Origin: Acidobacteriota bacterium
Lineage (GTDB): Bacteria > Acidobacteriota > Terriglobia > Acidiferrales > UBA7541
Assembly: GCA_003161195.1 (NCBI GenBank)
Contig: PMOV01000259.1
Coordinates: forward strand, 1 to 9,052
Length of the DNA: 9,052 nt
Direction: 5' to 3'
The first letter of the stretch is position 1. The number at the start of each line of letters is the position of its first letter. Below the pieces are notes generated by a model. It saw nothing but the letters and a program-made list of their open reading frames with translations. It ran no database searches and was not told the DNA's origin. Positions 6,189-9,052 of the stretch are shown here, piece after piece. The position numbers were made by a program, and so were the translations under genes.

Positions 6189-6844
6189 TGGCCGAAGAGA
6201 AAAAGTCCGCCGGTGCCGACTCCTCGCTTCTACTCTCCGCCGTTAAACGCACGCATCGGGTCTTCGTGCATCAGCGCCGCGTCCGTGTCCTCGCTGCCGC
6301 GTTGGCCGGGCAACTCCCACCGTCTGCCGCGGTACTCGATATCGGCTGCGGCGATGGCACCCTAGCCAGTCTGATCGCCCAAGCGCGCCCGGATATATCT
6401 ATAGCGGGCGTCGAACTGCTGGTGCGCGCCGATTGCCGCATTAAGTGCTCGCCGTTTGACGGCAGCACGCTGCCTTTTTCCGCCGATTCTGTGGACGTGT
6501 GCATTCTGGTTGACGTCCTGCACCATACCACCGACGTGCGCATCCTGCTGCGCGAAGCGGCCAGGGTCACGCGCAAAAATGTCCTACTCAAAGATCATTT
6601 GAGCGAAAATGTCCTGGATCAGCTGACGCTGCGCTTCATGGATTGGGTCGGTAACCGCCCACACGGCGTGGCCCTGCCATACAATTACCAAAGCCGCGCG
6701 CAGTGGAACGCGCACTTCGCGGCATGCGGTCTCGAGACCGCTTCTTTCACCACGCAGCTTCCGCTGTATCCCGCGCTATTTAGCGCCGTCGTCGGCCGCC
6801 ATCTGCACTTCATCGCGCTGCTGCAAAAGGCCGCGCAGCGTTGA
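6188..6844 (+). CDS. Small class I methyltransferase with DWVGNxxHGVxLPYNY block
   Basis: A 218-residue cytoplasmic SAM-dependent methyltransferase. Motif I is VLDIGCGDGTL (49-59). The segment between the motif II acid (Glu76 in GVELLVR) and the next conserved block FDGSTLPF (90-97) is several residues shorter than in typical Methyltransf_11 proteins. VDVLHHT (108-114) and the REAARV region (122-127) follow. The C-terminal half has FMDWVGNRPHGVALPYNY (150-167), which I recall as conserved in a subfamily often found near glycosyltransferases; its substrate is not known to me. The ATG at 6188 shares one base with the TAA of the GT2 gene (TAATG), so the two are co-transcribed and probably translationally coupled. 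The open frame extends upstream to 5618 but only as a shadow inside the GT2 gene, and conserved residues begin after 6188. The neighbour suggests methylation of a lipid-linked sugar, the carrier or a later glycan, which is inference. Confidence 0.86.
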   Translation: MAEEKKSAGADSSLLLSAVKRTHRVFVHQRRVRVLAAALAGQLPPSAAVLDIGCGDGTLASLIAQARPDISIAGVELLVRADCRIKCSPFDGSTLPFSADSVDVCILVDVLHHTTDVRILLREAARVTRKNVLLKDHLSENVLDQLTLRFMDWVGNRPHGVALPYNYQSRAQWNAHFAACGLETASFTTQLPLYPALFSAVVGRHLHFIALLQKAAQR

Positions 6845-6846
6845 AC

Positions 6847-6867
6847 GGTCGCGGAGCGCCGCGGACC
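6847..6867. terminator. Stem-loop between convergent genes, possible shared terminator
   Basis: The 25-bp gap between the methyltransferase stop (6842-6844) and the carboxypeptidase stop (6870-6872) is almost filled by a hairpin. The arms are GGTCGCGG (6847-6854) and CCGC-G-GACC (6859-6867), pairing over 8 bp with one bulged G (6863) and an AGCG loop. There is no T tract on either side, so it is not a classical intrinsic terminator. The place and symmetry suit a bidirectional transcription barrier. Confidence 0.4.
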
Positions 6868-6869
6868 TC

Positions 6870-8435
6870 CTACTTCGACGCACCATCGATAAAATTCGCC
6901 ACGTTGGTCTTCAACTTCGCCAAATCTTCTTCGCGTACGTACATCATGTGCCCCGCGTCGTAATACTGCAGCGTGATGTTCTTCCGCAGGGCGTCCGGCA
7001 AACCCAGATGGTCTGCGGTAAACTCCGTGGCGAAAAACGGCGTCGCCAGGTCGTAGTAGCCGTTCTCAATTTCCACCTTCAGATGCGGGTTCACCAGCAT
7101 CGCCTGAATCAAATCGCCCTCCGTGTTCGGCGAGCCCGGAAATCCGAAATTTTCTCCCGCATTGTGCTTCCAGTTCCATTCCTGATTGGCTTTGCCGGAA
7201 CTCCCGACGTACACCTTGTCCTGACCAAACTTCAGCTCGGTACGCACATAGTTATTCCACGCCGCCGTGAAGGGCCCGGTGATCGAGGTATCTTGCGGGT
7301 CGAACTCGGCATATTCGCCGATCAGATCGTAGGAAAATCCGGAGAAGCGCGCGTCCAGCCGCCCGGTCGTCAATCCGCGGCTGCGCTGCAGCTCTTTCAT
7401 GAACTGTGGAAGCTCCACGCGCAAATCCGCCTTCGCAATATAGTCTTCGCTGAGGCCGGTAAAACGCGACAGCTTCTTCGCCATGTCCGCTTTCTCCGCA
7501 GGCGTCAACGTCGAGCCTTTCATCAGCGCCCCAGCATACTCCGTCACCGCAAACGTCCGCGCCTCGTCGATAAAAGTTTTCATGTCGGCCGGCTGGTCCT
7601 TCAGCATTTTGTGATACCACGCCGTGGCCGCATAACTCGGCAAATAGAAAATGTACGGCATGTCTTCGCTGGGGTTGAACGAAATGGTTCCCAGGTCCAG
7701 CACCGAAGAAATCAGCACAATCCCGTTGAAATACATCCCGTCATTGTTTTGCAGATAATTCGATAACGCCGCCGAGCGAAACGTCCCATAGCTTTCGCCT
7801 ATCAGAAATTTCGGCGAGTTCCAGCGGTCGTTGCGGTTCACGTAGGTGTTGATCATCTGCGCGAGAGATTTGACGTCCTCATCGACGCCCCAGAATTCCT
7901 TGTCCTGCGATTTGCCCACGGCGTGGCTGAACCCCGTGCCCACCGGGTCGATGAACACCAGGTCGCTCTTGTCCAGCAGGCAGTAAGGGTTGTCGCCGAC
8001 TTTGTACGGAGCCGGCGGCGGCGCTTCCGTTCCGGGAAGCGCCACGCGCTTCGGCGAAAAGGAACCCATGTGCAGCCACATGGAAGACGAACCCGGCCCA
8101 CCGTTGTAGATGAACGATACCGGACGCGTGCTCAGATCTTTCACATCGCTGCGGGTATACGCGGTGTAGTAAATCAACGCCGTCGGCTCTTCTTTGTCGT
8201 TCTTCAGCAAGATAGTCGCGGCCGTAGCTTTGTAAGGGATGTTCTGCCCTCCGACGCGAATGGTGTGATCCGTGACCGAGGATTCTTCTTTCGGTGGGGC
8301 CGGGGCGGCGGCTGGGGCGCCGGCTGCCGCGGCGTCGGCCGGCTTCGCGTCTTTATCCTGCGCGCGTGCCACGAGTTGGCACTGCATCACCAGTAAAATC
8401 GCACACCACAGCACAATACGGCTTTTCGCGCTCAT
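6870..8435 (-). CDS. Secreted S10 family serine carboxypeptidase-like hydrolase
   Basis: A 521-residue exported alpha/beta-hydrolase of peptidase family S10 (COG2939-type bacterial carboxypeptidase), expected to remove C-terminal residues from peptides outside the cytoplasm. Residues 1-25 form a signal peptide with basic start SAKSR, hydrophobic core and an A-R-A cleavage site before QDKD. An Ala/Pro-rich linker follows to about residue 50. Catalytic landmarks are the oxyanion region GGPGSSSM (112-119), nucleophile Ser215 in GESYGT, Asp462 in NGYYDLATPF and His496 in DAGHMMY, so the triad is complete. The segment between Ser and Asp holds the helical cap of the family. ATG at 8435 is chosen because it opens the signal peptide and has TGGAGG nine to ten bases upstream; the TTG at 8480 would add residues before the signal. 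It converges with the methyltransferase gene and has its own 155-bp upstream gap. Actual peptide specificity is not visible. Confidence 0.92.
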   Translation of the reverse strand: MSAKSRIVLWCAILLVMQCQLVARAQDKDAKPADAAAAGAPAAAPAPPKEESSVTDHTIRVGGQNIPYKATAATILLKNDKEEPTALIYYTAYTRSDVKDLSTRPVSFIYNGGPGSSSMWLHMGSFSPKRVALPGTEAPPPAPYKVGDNPYCLLDKSDLVFIDPVGTGFSHAVGKSQDKEFWGVDEDVKSLAQMINTYVNRNDRWNSPKFLIGESYGTFRSAALSNYLQNNDGMYFNGIVLISSVLDLGTISFNPSEDMPYIFYLPSYAATAWYHKMLKDQPADMKTFIDEARTFAVTEYAGALMKGSTLTPAEKADMAKKLSRFTGLSEDYIAKADLRVELPQFMKELQRSRGLTTGRLDARFSGFSYDLIGEYAEFDPQDTSITGPFTAAWNNYVRTELKFGQDKVYVGSSGKANQEWNWKHNAGENFGFPGSPNTEGDLIQAMLVNPHLKVEIENGYYDLATPFFATEFTADHLGLPDALRKNITLQYYDAGHMMYVREEDLAKLKTNVANFIDGASK

Positions 8436-8590
8436 TCGGACAGGCCTCCAGGGCGTTGCAATCGTCACGGGTTTCGGCAAAGATTCTAACCCGCGCGGGC
8501 GCGCAGGCCAAGGTGGTTTATCGGGGAGTTATTGTGTGTAAAAAACGTAAATAGGCCGGAAGGGGAAGTGCTCCGTGGAGGAAACGGCGC
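8436..8590. other. Intergenic region between PilT and S10 genes
   Basis: This 155-bp gap must hold the end of the PilT-type transcript and any promoter for the S10 gene, both on the minus strand. The clear element is the ribosome-binding site of the S10 gene (minus-strand GGAGG, 8445-8449). A TTTACA hexamer at 8542-8537 on the minus strand resembles a -35 box but lacks a good -10 partner. A 5-bp stem GCGCT-CAGA-AGCGC (8587-8600) spans the PilT stop codon without a T tract. I see no small gene here. Confidence 0.4.
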
Positions 8591-9052
8591 TCAGAAGCGC
8601 TCGATCTCCACCTCGCCCGCGCTCTCCGGCGCTTTCGCGGCCGGCGCGGCATGCAATCCCGCGAGGGGCTTTCTTTGGCCTTCCAGAAAATCAGCCAATT
8701 CCAGGCGCAAATTTCCCGCGTTCGTCGAATACGTTAGGCCCACTTCGAAATCGACAATTCCCGCGCGAATCAGTTTCTGAATTTCCGCGTCGAAATGCTG
8801 CATGCCCTCGGTGTCGCCATCGCGCATGGCGTCGAGCAAGCTCTTGCCTTCGCTCTCGCCCTTCTCCACATACTCGCGCGTCCGCATGGTGGCCTTGAGC
8901 ACTTCAACCGCCGCGACACGTCCGCTGCCATCCTTTTTTGGCAACAAACGCTGCGACACGATGTAGCGAAATGCTTTTGACAATCTGGTGCGGATGCTCT
9001 GCTGATCCGACAGCGGAAAAGTTCCTACGATGCGTTCCACCGTCTTCGCCGC
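8591..9052 (-). CDS. pilT: PilT-type type IV pilus retraction ATPase, C-terminal part (5' end outside window)
   Basis: The last 153 residues of a twitching-motility ATPase of the secretion-ATPase (GspE/PilT) superfamily, which hydrolyses ATP at the inner-membrane base of the type IV pilus to depolymerise pilin. The fragment opens with AAKTVERIVGTFPLSDQQ, the segment that in PilT follows the LHT(N/T)S motif, then RTRLSKAFRYIVSQRLLPK and GRVAAVEVL. The region DAMRDGDTEGMQHFDAEIQ and the GLTYSTNAGNLRLELADFL block close the domain. Walker A and B lie upstream, outside the window. In place of the family's usual AIRNLIRE helix it has TMRTREYVEKGES. After ADFLEGQ comes a tail of about 28 residues rich in Ala, Pro and Glu. 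The frame is open to the right edge and the TGA stop is at 8593-8591. PilT rather than PilB or PilU is favoured by the AAKTVERI segment; a second PilT paralogue is possible. Confidence 0.85.
   Translation of the reverse strand, partial: AAKTVERIVGTFPLSDQQSIRTRLSKAFRYIVSQRLLPKKDGSGRVAAVEVLKATMRTREYVEKGESEGKSLLDAMRDGDTEGMQHFDAEIQKLIRAGIVDFEVGLTYSTNAGNLRLELADFLEGQRKPLAGLHAAPAAKAPESAGEVEIERF

Noticed and set aside
8515..8542. Minus-strand TTTACA (8542-8537) with TAAACC (8520-8515) as a promoter for the S10 gene
   Set aside because: The -35 is good and spacing is 16, but the -10 matches only 3 of 6; too weak to annotate separately.

Overview
The window is GC-rich (roughly 60 % by eye) and densely coding, with no gene-free stretch longer than about 155 bases. 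The gene set is a C-terminal proline/glutamate-pathway dehydrogenase, a PilT-type ATPase, a secreted S10 carboxypeptidase and a membrane glycosyltransferase pair with small methyltransferases. The protein style resembles Acidobacteriota (Koribacter/Terriglobia-like), but this assignment is inference from memory of such genomes, with no phylogenetic marker in the window. I see no rRNA, tRNA, CRISPR array, insertion sequence or integrase.

Layout. (1) 1-840 (+): the last 279 residues of a 1-pyrroline-5-carboxylate dehydrogenase. (2) 906-2273 (-): a LAT/APC-type amino-acid permease, converging on the dehydrogenase. Its 124-bp upstream gap holds a possible promoter, an inverted repeat and a perfect 18-bp palindrome two bases from the start codon. 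(3) 2398-4835 (-): a polytopic GT-C-like membrane protein whose stop codon overlaps (ATGA) the start of a small class I methyltransferase. (4) 4953-6844 (+): divergent from (3), a family-2 glycosyltransferase of the polyprenyl-phosphate-sugar synthase type, whose stop overlaps (TAATG) the start of a second small methyltransferase. (5) 6870-8435 (-): an exported S10 serine carboxypeptidase-like hydrolase. (6) 8591-9052 (-): the C-terminal third of a PilT-type retraction ATPase that continues beyond the right edge.

How the genes may work together. The centre (about 2.4-6.8 kb) is the most coherent unit: two divergent two-gene transcripts, each a membrane glycosyltransferase translationally coupled to a small SAM methyltransferase. 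The simplest reading is that the GT2 protein charges an undecaprenyl-phosphate carrier with a sugar and the GT-C protein transfers that sugar on the outer face of the membrane. The methyltransferases would then modify the lipid, the sugar or the acceptor. The acceptor and the methylation target cannot be read from the sequence. The outer genes (amino-acid oxidation and uptake, peptide hydrolysis, pilus retraction) look like ordinary chromosomal neighbours. Nothing here amounts to a clearly new defence or mobile system.
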